Source: Rhynchopus sp. YZ270_cl-10
Taxonomy: Eukaryota; Euglenozoa; Diplonemea; Diplonemida; Diplonemidae
Reading direction: 5' to 3'
DNA length: 64,000 nucleotides
Assembly (NCBI GenBank): GCA_964035575.1
Contig: OZ037858.1
Span: 868,001-932,000, forward strand
How positions within the stretch are numbered: the stretch's first letter is position 1; every line of letters starts with the position of its first letter. Positions 40,677-51,280 of this stretch are shown here, piece by piece. A program made the translations under genes and the position numbers. Below the pieces are notes generated by a model, which ran no database searches, was not told the origin of the DNA, and saw only the letters and a list, made by a program, of their open reading frames with translations.

Positions 40677-41367
40677 CAGGGTTTCCGCCAGGATTTGGGG
40701 TTTCAGGAATTGGGGGGGACCATCAAAAAGACCCCCCAAAAAATTCTCCCGCAAAAGCGGTCGTCGCGCGCTTCGCGCGCGCCTCCCTGCAGGCCACAGA
40801 GTGGAGAGGCGAAGGGTGCACCAGGTTTGATAGCAGCCATGACAAGCTTCACAGCTGTGTGTCTGGTAGAGGTGGTTTGTTTGGAGGTCGGGGGTGGAAG
40901 CTTAACAAGGTAAGGGGTCCTGTGAGAGTGGAGGGTGATGGTGTTTGCTTTTTCTATTGTATGGTGATACAGTCATTACAGTGCTGCAGTGGCAACATGT
41001 AATAACTACCCGTCCCTTGCACCGAAGCCTCCTTAGAAAAAGGGGCAATGCACGGAAGTATCGATGGAAGTATATCAATATCACATAGCTAGCAACACAG
41101 CGCCGCAGGCGCACGGTACGCTACTTTTACCCTTTTTTAAAAAGATTGCACCACCCCCTTTTTCTTCCACTTCTTCTGGCACAGCGAGCCAAATGCTCTG
41201 CACGGTGGGGTCGCATGACCACGGGGGGTCATCTACAACCTCCAAAACCCCATTTTTCTTGGGGGGGACCATGGTCCCCCCCAAACCCCTGTAAAAATCC
41301 GGATTTTTCTGGGAAAAATATTGGGGGGGTCCATGGTCCCCCCCGGTCCCCCTTGGCGGAAACCCTG
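40677..41367. mobile_element. 691 bp TIR element, CAGGG-type ends
   Basis: Perfect 14 bp inverted ends CAGGGTTTCCGCCA (40677-40690) and complement (41354-41367), flanked by AGGAA on both sides (possible 5 bp duplication). Subterminal GGGGGGGACC runs and a GGACCATGGTCC palindrome are present. No coding capacity. It shares its first five bases CAGGG with the element at 25013. Confidence 0.7.
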
Positions 41368-42843
41368 AGGAATCGCGACAACACGTATACCTTTTTTCCC
41401 CGTTTGCGCAACAAATTCTTCAATAGTTTTAGTGCCACGCGTTTCACCTAAAGGTAGACCTTGCTTGGATCTTATGTGTTTGCAGTCCATGTTGATTTGA
41501 GGAGTGACACGAACACGAACACGTACACCTGAGACAATTGCAGCCCCTCCCTCCTCCCTCCCACACCTCCACCCCTTTTCCCAGTACATATGTTCCTAAA
41601 GGCATTTGTATCAACTTCTCCCCTTTTTTGGTGTCCACGTCCGCAGAGGCGTTGTGCTTTTACAAAACCTTTTGCACTTTCTTAGATGGGTGTGTGTGTG
41701 TGTGTGACGCATTCTTTCAGGTGCTTTAAAAAAAATGGCAAACAAAGCGATTTTCGCTTTTTTGCTGCACAAAATATCCCCAATTATTCTCAAAGATAAA
41801 GACAAAGCTGTGGGTGTGTCTTCCCGTTGTCAAAAAGTTTTTTACCATCGTTTTGAAAATAAACAAAGAAGTGCGGAATTTTTTTTGCTACTATGTTCCA
41901 GTTATTCAATGAAAAAAAAAGTGAACAATGAAGACTTATGGCAACTACACTACTCCACAAAATTACCAAATTATCAAAAAAAAACAAAACAAGAACTAGG
42001 GACAAGCAAGTCTTTCTCTACTTTCGGTATTCCCAAACCTCTTTCAAGGTGACTTAGCACGTGGTGTTAGGCTCTCATCTTAACCCCCCATTTTTTTTCT
42101 CTAAAAGTTAAGTTTGTGATCAAGACGACTAAGCACGAGAGGCCTAGGTTCATCTTATTCAACTTTTCTTAAAGTTTGGGTACATTTAGTGCACCCTATT
42201 ATACCTTCTATTCAGTAGAATAGTTGGTATATGAAACAACTTTTCTTCCTTTTTTTTTTAGATATGTGCACGAGCACATTCATCTTACAATTGTTTTGTA
42301 CGTTTACCAAATATGCTACCTTGCTGTCCTGTTGGATTGCACCATCCCCCTTTCTCCCACGACCCCCCATCACCAATATATTTTTGCCGCTTTCCCCTAC
42401 CCCCAGTGTTTTAAAAGCTTTACCAAAAAGAGAGATTGTATCAGAGGTATGCAAAGCATCCCAGAGGGGTCATGCGTGTTAACTTCAATGTTTTGTTTTT
42501 GTACCTGCAAAAGCGTAGCTTAAAGGAGAAGTGGGTTGCTCCGATACGGTCGCCAAATCACCCCTCCAGGGTAATTGAGCAATCAACGAAAAATTGTTTG
42601 TTTGTTTTCATTTAACTCGCGGAGGAATCCGTGAGTGTGTGGAGTGTTTTGTACTTTTGTACTTTTGTACTTTTGTACTTTTGTACTTTTGTACTTTTGT
42701 ACTTTTGTACTTTTGTACTTTTGTACTTTTGTACTTCACTTTCTTTGAAGGTCAATCTTAGCAAAGGCTTACTACCATCTTTACACTTTTCTTTTTAAGT
42801 GTACGAGAGGTACATTCACCTTGTCAAATTTTTCTTTGATTTA
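41368..42843. other. No gene; hairpins and a satellite
   Basis: Holds hairpins at 42129-42147 (CTAAGC/GCCTAG, one mismatch), 42264-42279 (ATGTGC/GCACAT around ACGA) and 42800-42814 (TGTAC/GTACA around GAGAG), each followed by a TTCA(T/C)CTT-like tail. Also the (GTACTTTT)n tract and a TG run at about 41690. Confidence 0.6.
42651..42736. repeat. 8 bp tandem repeat (GTACTTTT)n, about 11 copies
   Basis: 86 bp of perfect 8 bp units. Like the satellite at 25108 the unit is 8 bp and contains GTAC. Confidence 0.95.
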
Positions 42844-43237
42844 CCGTAATTGTAAAAATGTTGGGCCGTAAAAATGTTGGGACAGCCCAAAAAAGGCTCG
42901 CTCGTCCCAACATTTTTACGGCCCAACATTTTTTGGGCTACTTTGGCTTGAGCCTATTTGTCTTAGCGTTTTTTTCCCACGCCCTCTTGAAAACTTTGAC
43001 ACGTGCCAGTGACGTTCAACCCGCCTACTCGCTAGGTAATCGAAAAAAAATTTTTTTTTTTTTGCTAGCTAAGACAAATCTTCCCTAACAAAATCTACGT
43101 AAAAATTCCCGAACGTAAATATGTTGGGCCGTAAAAATGTTGGGACGGGAATTTTTCGCCCAGCTGTCCCAACATTTTTACGGCCCAACATTTTTACGTT
43201 TCAACTTTTTTACGTCCCAATATTTTTACAATTACGG
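42844..43237. mobile_element. MITE-like element with TA target duplication
   Basis: Inverted ends CCGTAATTGTAAAAATGT (42844) and near complement ending at 43237, flanked by TA on both sides, as for Tc1/mariner-type elements. Inside are further nested inverted copies of GGGCCGTAAAAATGTTGGGA, suggesting self-insertion or foldback growth. Confidence 0.7.
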
Positions 43238-43319
43238 TATTTTAAAATTATAATGTGTCCGTAAAGGCCCATCGAACATGAGAAGAAACAATGGGTTAAT
43301 AGCTATTTATTCGTCTGAG

Positions 43320-43487
43320 GAAATATTCACTTTTCCTCACACGAGTGTACCTTTCAGAAACGAGTGGCATTTTACCCCACGAGCGAAGCGAGTGGGGTAA
43401 TAGACTTTATCTCACGAGCGAAGCGAGTGGGATAAAGTCAGCCACGAGTTTCTGAAAGGGCACGAGTGGAGGGAAAGTGAATATTTC
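43320..43487. repeat. Foldback element with two nested hairpins
   Basis: Outer arms GAAATATTCACTTTTCC and complement, then CTTTCAGAAACGAGTGGC/GCCACGAGTTTCTGAAAG. Between them lie two hairpins with the same GAGCGAAGCGA loop but different stems (TTACCCCAC/GTGGGGTAA and CTTTATCTCAC/GTGGGATAAAG). Confidence 0.75.
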
Positions 43488-43502
43488 ACCAGAATATAAT
43501 AG

Positions 43503-44248
43503 TTTTCTCAACTGAAGGAAAAGTAGCTCTAAGCAAACCCCGTGGAAGAAGTGTGGGATGAATATGCAGAAAAAAAAGACGATTTTTTGGTGGGAATATT
43601 TTTCACAGAAAATCGAATTTCACTATTAAGATTGGCTCTGCTCGACACCCAGTAAGGCTACTATGGGCCCCATGGGACATTTTGGCCCGAATACCAGGCC
43701 GTATTTTCAAAAGATTGATAATCCCAGTATATGGTATAGCCCTGTGGTACAAAAATTTTGGCCGAAAAAATGGACCAAAAAATGGTCATGTTGGTCACGG
43801 TGACAAAATGTGAAGCAGAGATATCAAAATGACCCACTCTCCATACATGTTGGTACGTACGTAAAACGCGCAAAAATAATCAAAAAACGCGCAAAATAAT
43901 AAAAAAATGTTTTTAATAAAAACGTCACAAAAACGTAACAAAAGCGCGCAAAACGTCTTTGTGACGTTTTTTATTAAAAACATTTTTTTATTATTTTGCG
44001 CGTTTTTTGATTATTTTTGCGCGTTTTACGTACGTACCAACATGTATGTCTCTCCCACCCAATTTTTTTTTTCGACCCCCCCTCTACTTTTCCTCACACC
44101 AAAAAAAGCCTCACACATAGGCTTTTTTCTTCACAAACCCCAGCCAAAAATTATTGCTACTTTTCCAAATTGCGTGAGGAAAAGTGAATTTATCCTCACA
44201 CTTCTTCCACGGGGTTTGCTCAGAGCTACTTTTCCTCAGTTGAGAAAA
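43503..44248. mobile_element. Long-TIR foldback element enclosing a giant palindrome
   Basis: About 55 bp imperfect inverted ends (43503-43557 and 44194-44248, inner core ACTTCTTCCACGGGGTTTGC) enclose AT-rich DNA and the palindrome at 43842-44048. No coding capacity recognised; no clear target duplication. Confidence 0.65.
43842..44048. repeat. 207 bp palindrome with 90 bp arms
   Basis: Left arm 43842-43931 and right arm 43958-44048 are nearly exact complements, separated by about 26 bp. Built from ACGCGCAAAAATAATC-type units. Confidence 0.9.
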
Positions 44249-46700
44249 ACAAAAAACCAACATTTGAGTACAGACCCTATTATCCCCAAGAGGGTTCTTA
44301 GGCGATTGTTGACACAAAAAAAAAAAAAAAGCATTCCTAAGAACAACTCCTTTTGGATGTATTGTTTGAGAGGCATTTTTATCTCCATTTTTTAGTTTTA
44401 AATACAACACAAAAAAAAAGTTACGTACAGAGGAAGCCGCAACGCCTCCTTTGTATCCTATTGTGTAGTGAGGGCAGAGAACGTGGGGAGGATGTTCAAA
44501 GCCGTGAGGGTTTGTCAAAAAAAAATAAAATAAATGAAGAAAGTGGGGCTTGCAGGTGGCAACTACACTGTTCCATGCGTGGAGTTCACACGAAGAAAAA
44601 AGCGAGATGTCTACACGTAATTCAATTATTCAAAAAAGAAAATGAAGGAGGAGATGCAGCGTTGTGTGGTACGTTCCATGGAATTAGCCCCTCAATATCC
44701 GTCGCCCCTTCCCAAAAAAAGTGGAGATTGCACAAAAATGTGGCAACACAATCTGAGGCAATTCCACTCCAACAATTTATCAAAAAAAGAAACAAAATGC
44801 ACTACGTTGTGTTCAACCCAACAAAACGTAGTCAATCCTGCATATTCGTATTAGAGACACAGTTAGTAGAATGGAATGTAGTCTCCTCGTATTGTGCCCT
44901 TTTTCGTGTGTGATTTTTTTTTTTCTTTTCAGCGCCTCAGCATTTCATGGGTATTTTGGGTGAGTTGGTATTATGAGGCAACGAGAGTACCTTTACTGTA
45001 GACTCTGTTTTACCCATTTATTTTCTTCTGCTGGCGACAATAAAGGTAACTATCCTATTGAGAACCGTGTTCTTTTTCAAGATGTCAAAAAAACCCCAAA
45101 AAGTACACAAATACAACTTGGTACAGATCTCAAAGTAGAAAAAGAGGGTCTACCTTAAGTTTCTTTACTGTGCAATGTTAATGAAGTGCTCTGGGTTCGA
45201 TACCGGGGGAAGCGGTGCCTTGCTTTGCGTCCGTTAAATTAACGGAGAGGTGTTTGCACTTTCACATTCTTTTCTTGGATCTAATGATGTGCACGAGAGG
45301 CGCATTCATCTTATCAAAGCTTTCTTCTTTTTCGTAGAGAATAAACACACTGCACCCTATTGAATGCCAACCCAATTGGAGTGCATGCCCTACCACAAAC
45401 ACGATATCTTGTAGTGTTGTGGCCAACCTGTGGGTTCCGCTTACAATTACAAAGGTTAGTAAAGATGCGAGGTTGAGTCCCTTTTTGTTTTTTTTTAATT
45501 TTTCTTTAGGGTCTAATGGACTATATTTTCTTGTGAACTCAGAGAGTTGTGCAGTTCAGGATTTGGGGGGGAAGAAGAGCATGTCTGTTGCATTCATCTG
45601 ACCTTCCGGATGATAATATGGTGCAGAAAACATAGGTAGGTGTTATTTTGTGGCCTTTGTTGATGCTACAAGCAAAATGGAAAAATGGAGCTTGCGGGTG
45701 CCTGCACTATTCCATCAATTTATCACAAAGAAAGAGAACAAAAATAACAATTTCGTAGTTGAAAAAGAAGGAAAACGAATTTAACCAAAAAAAATAAAAA
45801 GAGTTCAAAAAAATGTTGCCATTTTCCTCTCTAACCGTGCAACACTACAATATCTACACAAAAAAAAATATTGAGTACAGACCCTAGGTTCCCCAAGCGG
45901 GTCCTTAGGTGATGTGTCGACAAAAAAACACAAAAAAAAACATAAAAATATCATTGGTCTTCGGGGAAGGGTGTTGTGTACCAATCCCGTTTTCTGGACA
46001 GAGGTGGTTGTCGAAAACAACGTGGGGGTGATTCCCCTAACAGAACGGAACTGCTACCACTTATATACCACCGTTGCTGTCACGCAATTCCACTCTTCCC
46101 TTCCTGTTCCACAGAGGCCTGCCTAGGTAATGTGTCGATGCAAGGGGAATTGTTTTGGAGAACAAAACAAAAATGGAGTTTGACGACTGCACATATTCCG
46201 AGAAAAAAGACTTTTTTGGTGAAGACTGTCTGAATGACAGCCATACTGAATTGAAGGCTGGTTTGCAAGAGTACGGCTTTTACGTTATTGCTTTGGTACA
46301 GAACCACTCCTCATTATTCTCTCGTCATGTCTTTTCTCGGGAATGGGGTGTACGCCGTTTACAAAACAATATTAGCCTTCGGGATTATTTTTTTTTGTGC
46401 AGAACCCTGCATACACAGAGATGATTTGGCATGCAAAAAAAAAAAAAAGCCTTTTTACGTGAAAACATATTCCCTGGGTGTGTCTGCTGCAAAAAAAAAA
46501 AAAAACTAAGATTTCAAAAAAAACAAAAAAAAACACTGTTTTAAACGCCCTTTTTTAGCGGAAACAATAAAGATAACCCACTTCCTGTACTCCATATTAT
46601 TTTCTTTAACGCGTTGGGTTGAACCACCACTACCACCACCACAGAAGTTGCCTACAAAAGGCATTACACAAAAAGGCACACAGCAAACACACACGCAACA
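44249..46700. other. Intergenic repeat DNA, no gene
   Basis: Several degenerate copies of a tail repeat (GGAGCTTGC...GGCAACT.CACTATTCCA) at about 44555, 45683 and, outside this stretch, 41935 and 48757. A SINE-like copy at 45171-45270 with a hairpin directly after it. Long A/T homopolymers. The last 80 bp form the Rpn11 leader. Confidence 0.5.
45171..45305 (+). mobile_element. SINE-like element followed by covarying hairpin
   Basis: GGTTCGATACC (B box-like, 45193) then GGAGAGGTGTTTGCACTT. At 45287-45305 a hairpin ATGTGC, loop ACGAGAG, GCGCAT, with TTCATCTTAT tail: loop and tail as in type A, stem entirely different. Confidence 0.6.
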
Positions 46701-48135
46701 ATGGAAGGGCTGATGGGAGCAATGGGTATGGGCATGGGTGGAGCCCCAACCGATGCTGCTGTCGACACTGCGGAGACGGTCCACATCTCGTCGCTTGCAC
46801 TGTTAAAGGTATGCACAATGCGCCATACCCACACTCTAAGGAACTACACGACGCGGTCCAGGACCAATTTCACTTGTCATGGTGACAAGTGAAATTGATG
46901 ACAAGTGGTCACTTGTCATGACAAGTGATGTACTGAAGGAATGCCTGTAAGCTCATGATTTTCCCTACCTACTCCCCTAAGTAATCACTTGTCGTAACAA
47001 GTAATTTACATGTCATTTCACTTGTCAGGTGTCTCTGGACCACGTCGTGTGCCTAACCGCTTTTCACACCACACACCTCCCCCATTATTTCCTCTCCTCT
47101 TGCACTGTCTGATGGTTTTGCAAGACTCAATGATTTTCGGTGGCTATTTTGTTGAGCCAACCTTTCTTCTCAACGCCTTTTAAACTATTAATTCCATTTT
47201 TTGCAGATGTTGAAACACGCGCGCGCAGGAGTACCCATGGAAGTGATGGGTCTGATGCTTGGAGAGTTCGTGGATGAATACACCGTGCGTGTGATCGATG
47301 TGTACAGCATGCCGCAGAGTGGTAACTCCGTCACCGTCGAGGCTGTCGACCCTGTTTTCCAGCAGAAGATGCTTGAAATGCTTGGGCAGGTCGGGCGGAC
47401 GGAGAACTGTGTCGGATGGTACCACTCTCACCCTGGGTTTGGGTGCTGGCTTTCCTCGGTCGATGTGTCGACGGCGCAGTCCTTTGAGTCGTCCACCCCA
47501 CAGCAGCGTGCAGTGTCTGTTGTTGTCGACCCGATCCAATCCGTGACCGGAAAGGTATGCCTGGGTTTCTTTCAAAACGGAAGGATGTACGTGTTACACC
47601 CTTTAGTGCTTACTGTTTGTGTTATAAATAGTAAGTATATGAATGTATTTCAAAACGTTTCTCAATTCTCCACAATCAGGTCGTCCTTTCAGCATTCCGT
47701 ACCATCAACATGCAGCAGTCTATGATGGGAATGGAGCCCCGCCAGACAACATCCAACATTGGATGGTTGGAAAAACCTAGCGCACAAACAGTGATGCGTG
47801 GGTTGAACCGTACATACTACCAGCTTCCTTGTGCATACAGAAAGAATGAAGATGAGATCCGGATGCTTTTGAAAGTGTATGAAAAGGGTTGGGAGAGTGG
47901 TCTGCAGCTTCAGTCGCCGCATGAGGTGAAGAAGGAGAACTACAGCAGTGCTGCCACGTTGAAGCGTCTTGTAAAGGATTACGAAAAAATGATCACCTCG
48001 GGTCTTGACGGAGATGAGGTGGCAAACGTCGGAAAGCTGAACGCAAAACACCACGTAGAGACCGAAGTTGGCAACGTTCTCTCCCGCAACGTCAACCAAG
48101 TCCTTTCCACAGCAATAGCCAGTGTTGTATTCTAG
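46701..48135 (+). CDS. RPN11: 26S proteasome lid deubiquitinase Rpn11/PSMD14
   Basis: Three exons, 46701-46808, 47207-47554 and 47680-48135 (both introns start GTATGC), give 303 residues against about 310 in yeast and human. The JAMM/MPN+ zinc site is complete: the upstream Glu in [11 protein letters not shown] and the H-x-H-x7-S-x2-D motif in [16 protein letters not shown]. The C-terminal helices that pair with Rpn8 are conserved ([16 protein letters not shown]). Rpn11 removes ubiquitin chains from substrates as they enter the proteasome. The N-terminus is Met/Gly-rich, as is usual for the family. Intron 1 (398 bp) carries an inverted-repeat insertion. The identification is among the most secure in the window. 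Confidence 0.98.
46866..47035. repeat. CACTTGTCA inverted-repeat cluster in Rpn11 intron 1
   Basis: AATTTCACTTGTCA and its complement form a hairpin at 46866-46896; the same core recurs in both orientations to 47035, ending in TTTCACTTGTCA. Looks like a small foldback/MITE insertion in the intron. Confidence 0.7.
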
Positions 48136-49406
48136 ATGGTATCGGGTCGGGGGGGGGATGGGTGGGGTGTGATAAGAAACTTAACACATTGCGAGGGGGA
48201 GGTGGTAGAGGGACGGAGTTCTCCTTCTTGTGTACACTTTTTTTTTGTTGGATGTTCCATCTTCACGCTTTTTTTACATCGTGAGGCAAAAACCCCCGGA
48301 TTTTCTAACACAACGGGGGAAAGAGGGCCTTTTTTTGGTTGCATGCCTTCATCCCAGTGGTGTCCGCATGTTGTCTACTTCATTTGGTTCCTTTGTCCAA
48401 AATTAACAAAAAAAAATACCTTTTTCTAACAAAAAAAAAAATGGGAGGGTTTTTAAGAAAATCCTAAGGGGTTTTGTGTGGGATAGTTGGATTGTTTAAA
48501 TGAGATTGTGACCAAAGTGGGGAGGGGTCCTGGTGCATATCTTTAAAAGGTGACTAAGCATGAGAGGCTTAGGGTCATTTATAAACTTTTCTTTTTTTTT
48601 AAATTGTGCTTTCATCGGGGCTGGCATCGTACGTGGGTCAGTCGGAGGTGCCTGCATCAACTGCAGTTTAAAGCTTTCTTTTATGGTTTTGTTTTCCGAG
48701 GGTTGAGAAGGATGGGGAGGGTTGTTGTTATTACTCTCTTCAAAAAAAAATGACAATGGAGCTTGCACATGTGGCAACTGCACTATTCCAACAATTTTTC
48801 AAAAAAAAATATATAACTGGGTGGGATGGTAGGTCTCCTGGGTAGGTGGGTAGGAAGGTGGGTCTTGATAAAAATTCCCTCCGTTTTATATTTTATTACA
48901 AGGTGACCAAACACCACCGAGGCGTGGGCGTCATCTTGCACACTTTTATTTATTTTTACACACACGTGACACCGTCTGCAAATAACCGAAAAAAATATTG
49001 CAGTTGTCAGAAGCTTCTCCGAGGAGTGGTTCTCGACAACTGTTGGGAAAAAAACTCTCTCTTCTTCAAGAAAACTAAACGAAAAAAAGCGAAATGTGGC
49101 ACAAAAAAATGGTCTTCTTTTAGAGCACCTCTGCAATTACAAAGCGTTTTCGAAGAAAAAAAAAAGAAAAGAAAACTAACAAAACCATACTAACAAAACT
49201 GGGGGGAAGGGGGTGTGTGGTGGACCCTCTTTTTTTTCCGCCTCCAACAGTGATACACACCTTTAGCGTTTAGATACGAATGCAGGGGGGTGTATCTGTG
49301 TTGGGTGGGGGGAAGAGAGGGCGATCCGTACAAGCAAGAAATTATTTTTGAATCGGTTTTTTTTTTTCCATAACAAAAACAGCACAGTTTCCCCACTCTC
49401 CTTTAT
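48136..49406. other. Intergenic with repeats, no gene
   Basis: Hairpin 48554-48572, the 48602-48668 copy of the repeat at 34798, a tail-repeat copy at about 48751-48803, and a degenerate hairpin with CCAC/GTGG stem near 48915, all on the + strand. Rest is A-rich. Confidence 0.55.
48554..48572 (+). repeat. Type-A hairpin (ATGAGAG loop)
   Basis: GGTGA-CTAAGC, loop ATGAGAG, GCTTAG (perfect stem), then a GTCATTTATAAACTTTTC tail that matches the LINE 3' end except for a small gap. Confidence 0.75.
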
Positions 49407-49529
49407 TTTAATTCATCCCTGACAACAAATTTGTAGAAGCCAGCGCAGCTGATGCTGTGCGATAACGAATATGATAAGGTGACTAAGCACGAGAGGCTTA
49501 GGATCATCTTATAAACTTTTCTTTAATTC
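49407..49529 (+). mobile_element. 5'-truncated LINE copy with target-site duplication
   Basis: 49415-49521 matches the last 107 bp of the LINE (end of ORF2 and 3' UTR with hairpin) with only a few substitutions. It is flanked by TTTAATTC at 49407-49414 and 49522-49529, an apparent 8 bp target duplication. This is the expected product of incomplete target-primed reverse transcription. Confidence 0.9.
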
Positions 49530-49712
49530 CTAACCCTGCTTCACCCTGCATTCCATGCCTCCCCTCTCAACAAAACAAGAGATAGTACCGGTGGACGATG
49601 AAGCCTACCGGGGGGTCAGCGTCACCTCTACTTCTTACTACATTATTTTGGAAAAATTTAATTAAAAAATGCGGTTTTCTTATTCAACCACCACAAGAAA
49701 CACACACACATT

Positions 49713-51280
49713 ATGTCTCTTAAGCTCAACCTAGCGAGCACCGCTTCTGTGTGGGCACGCAATGCTTTTGTTCAGTGGAAATTTGGTTCGAAAGGGAAGG
49801 ATAAGATGCGGGTCCAGAGGTCTGCGGTGAAAGCACAGGATTGGTGGCCTTTGATGCAACCCATTCAGGTAGGGAACGTGACGTATGCACACAGAGTTGT
49901 GGCCTCTGGGATGACACGGTGCCGTGGGGACTACGAGACAGGGGCGCTTTCAGAGATGTCAATGGAGTGGTACCGGCAGCGGATGAACGGTGGCCTCGTT
50001 GTAACCGAAGCCTTCTCCGTCACGACTGACCCTCTCACACCACGTGTTCCGTCCATCACATCGGATGTCCACGAAGCTGCACTCAAAAATTTTGCAGAGC
50101 TCTTAGGAGACAACAAAAAGTATGTCTCCGTACAGCTCATCCACATCGGAAAGGTGGCACCGAACAATGCGATTGGCATGTCTGTGAAGGAGGTACCGAA
50201 AGAAATTCCGGAGGGACATTCTCCGTCGAACTTTGTAATGGCGCCGGCGGGTCAGACCTACAGACAGGCAACTCTTTTAGATTTGGAGAGCGTGCGCGCA
50301 CAGTTTCGACTTGGAGCGGAGAGGGTGAAGCGGGCGGGGTTGGGGCAGGCGAATGTCTTAATAGCAGGGTTGTTGTGGGAGTCTTTGATTGCTTCACAGA
50401 ATGGAAGAAGCGATGTGTACGGCAAAACAAAGGAGGACCGTGCGAGGCTGTGCTGTGAGGTGCTGGACGAGGTCATTGGAGTGATGGGTGCACGCAACGT
50501 CGGCGTCACCCTTCACTTCGGGTACGACGTTCACGGCGGTGTGCAGGCCAAAACCGACAATGCCGCAATCCTACACTTCATAGAACATCTCCAACGCCGT
50601 GGTGTGGCCTACATCCTCTACTGGAACAAATACAAAAGCGGCACTGCCCCTGTAACCACCGAATTCCTCGAAGCGTATCAGGTCCACAAGATGTTCCTCT
50701 CCTCCGTCAGAGCCATCTTCAAAGGGACCATCATCGAAACTGGTTTTGGAAATAATGTGGACCAAGCAGTCGAGCGCATAACGGTATGCTTTCCCCAGAC
50801 CAGAGCTCTGAATGATCTCTTCGACTCTTTTGGGACCCGGGATTCTATCCTTTGGGGGGGATGTTGTAATGTGTTAACCTTTAGGAGACGTGAAAGCGCA
50901 GCTTACTTAAAGTAAATTGCCATCCATGAGTGGTAATAACAAAACAAACGACTGAAGCCAAAGAATAATCTAATCAGACTAAGCGAACCCTTAGTGTCAT
51001 CAAACCTTTCCCAACCTTCACCTTTTAACAGAACGACGGAATTGACATGGCTGCGTTTGGCAATGCGTATTTGGTTGCCCCTGACCTGCCGAACCGCATT
51101 CGCCATGGAGTCTCTGTGGACAACCCGCTCATGCAGTTCTCTGCGCAGCAAGATCCGAATGACTTTCTCCAGAAAGGACCCAGTACGAAGGAGACGGATG
51201 CGAAGAACTACCTTGATTGGAGCGTGGCAGACCTGCCTGAGGCCCTTGACACACCGGAGGTCATCCCTCTGTCGTCGTAG
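49713..51280 (+). CDS. Old Yellow Enzyme family (NADH:flavin oxidoreductase), divergent active site
   Basis: Exons 49713-50783 and 51032-51280 (intron GTATGC...ACAG, 248 bp) give 439 residues in a TIM-barrel FMN protein. Family features: PLMQPIQVGNVTYAHRVVASGMTRCR near the start, QLIHIGKVA (FMN-binding Gln), NGRSDVYG, and after splicing NDGIDMAAFGNAYLVAPDLPNRI, the phosphate-binding end. The segment that should hold the His/His-Asn pair contacting the substrate reads ANVLIAGLLWESLIA (213-227), so both residues appear replaced by Leu and Gly. An extra N-terminal 45 residues with basic and hydrophobic residues might be a targeting sequence. Classic enone reduction is therefore doubtful; FMN binding may remain. 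Confidence 0.88.

Noticed and set aside
43907-44913. Open frames of 162-186 residues in the foldback region
   Set aside because: AT-rich, Lys/Phe/Asn/Ser-biased, overlapping inverted repeats; no motif and no codon bias like the host genes.
45184-45210. tRNA gene suggested by GGTTCGATACC
   Set aside because: Only a T-arm-like piece; no acceptor, D or anticodon arms. Kept as SINE-like.
46320-46340. Possible reverse-strand ACGAGAG hairpin (TCTCTCGTCATG)
   Set aside because: No flanking complementarity and no ATCATCTTA-type tail; chance match.
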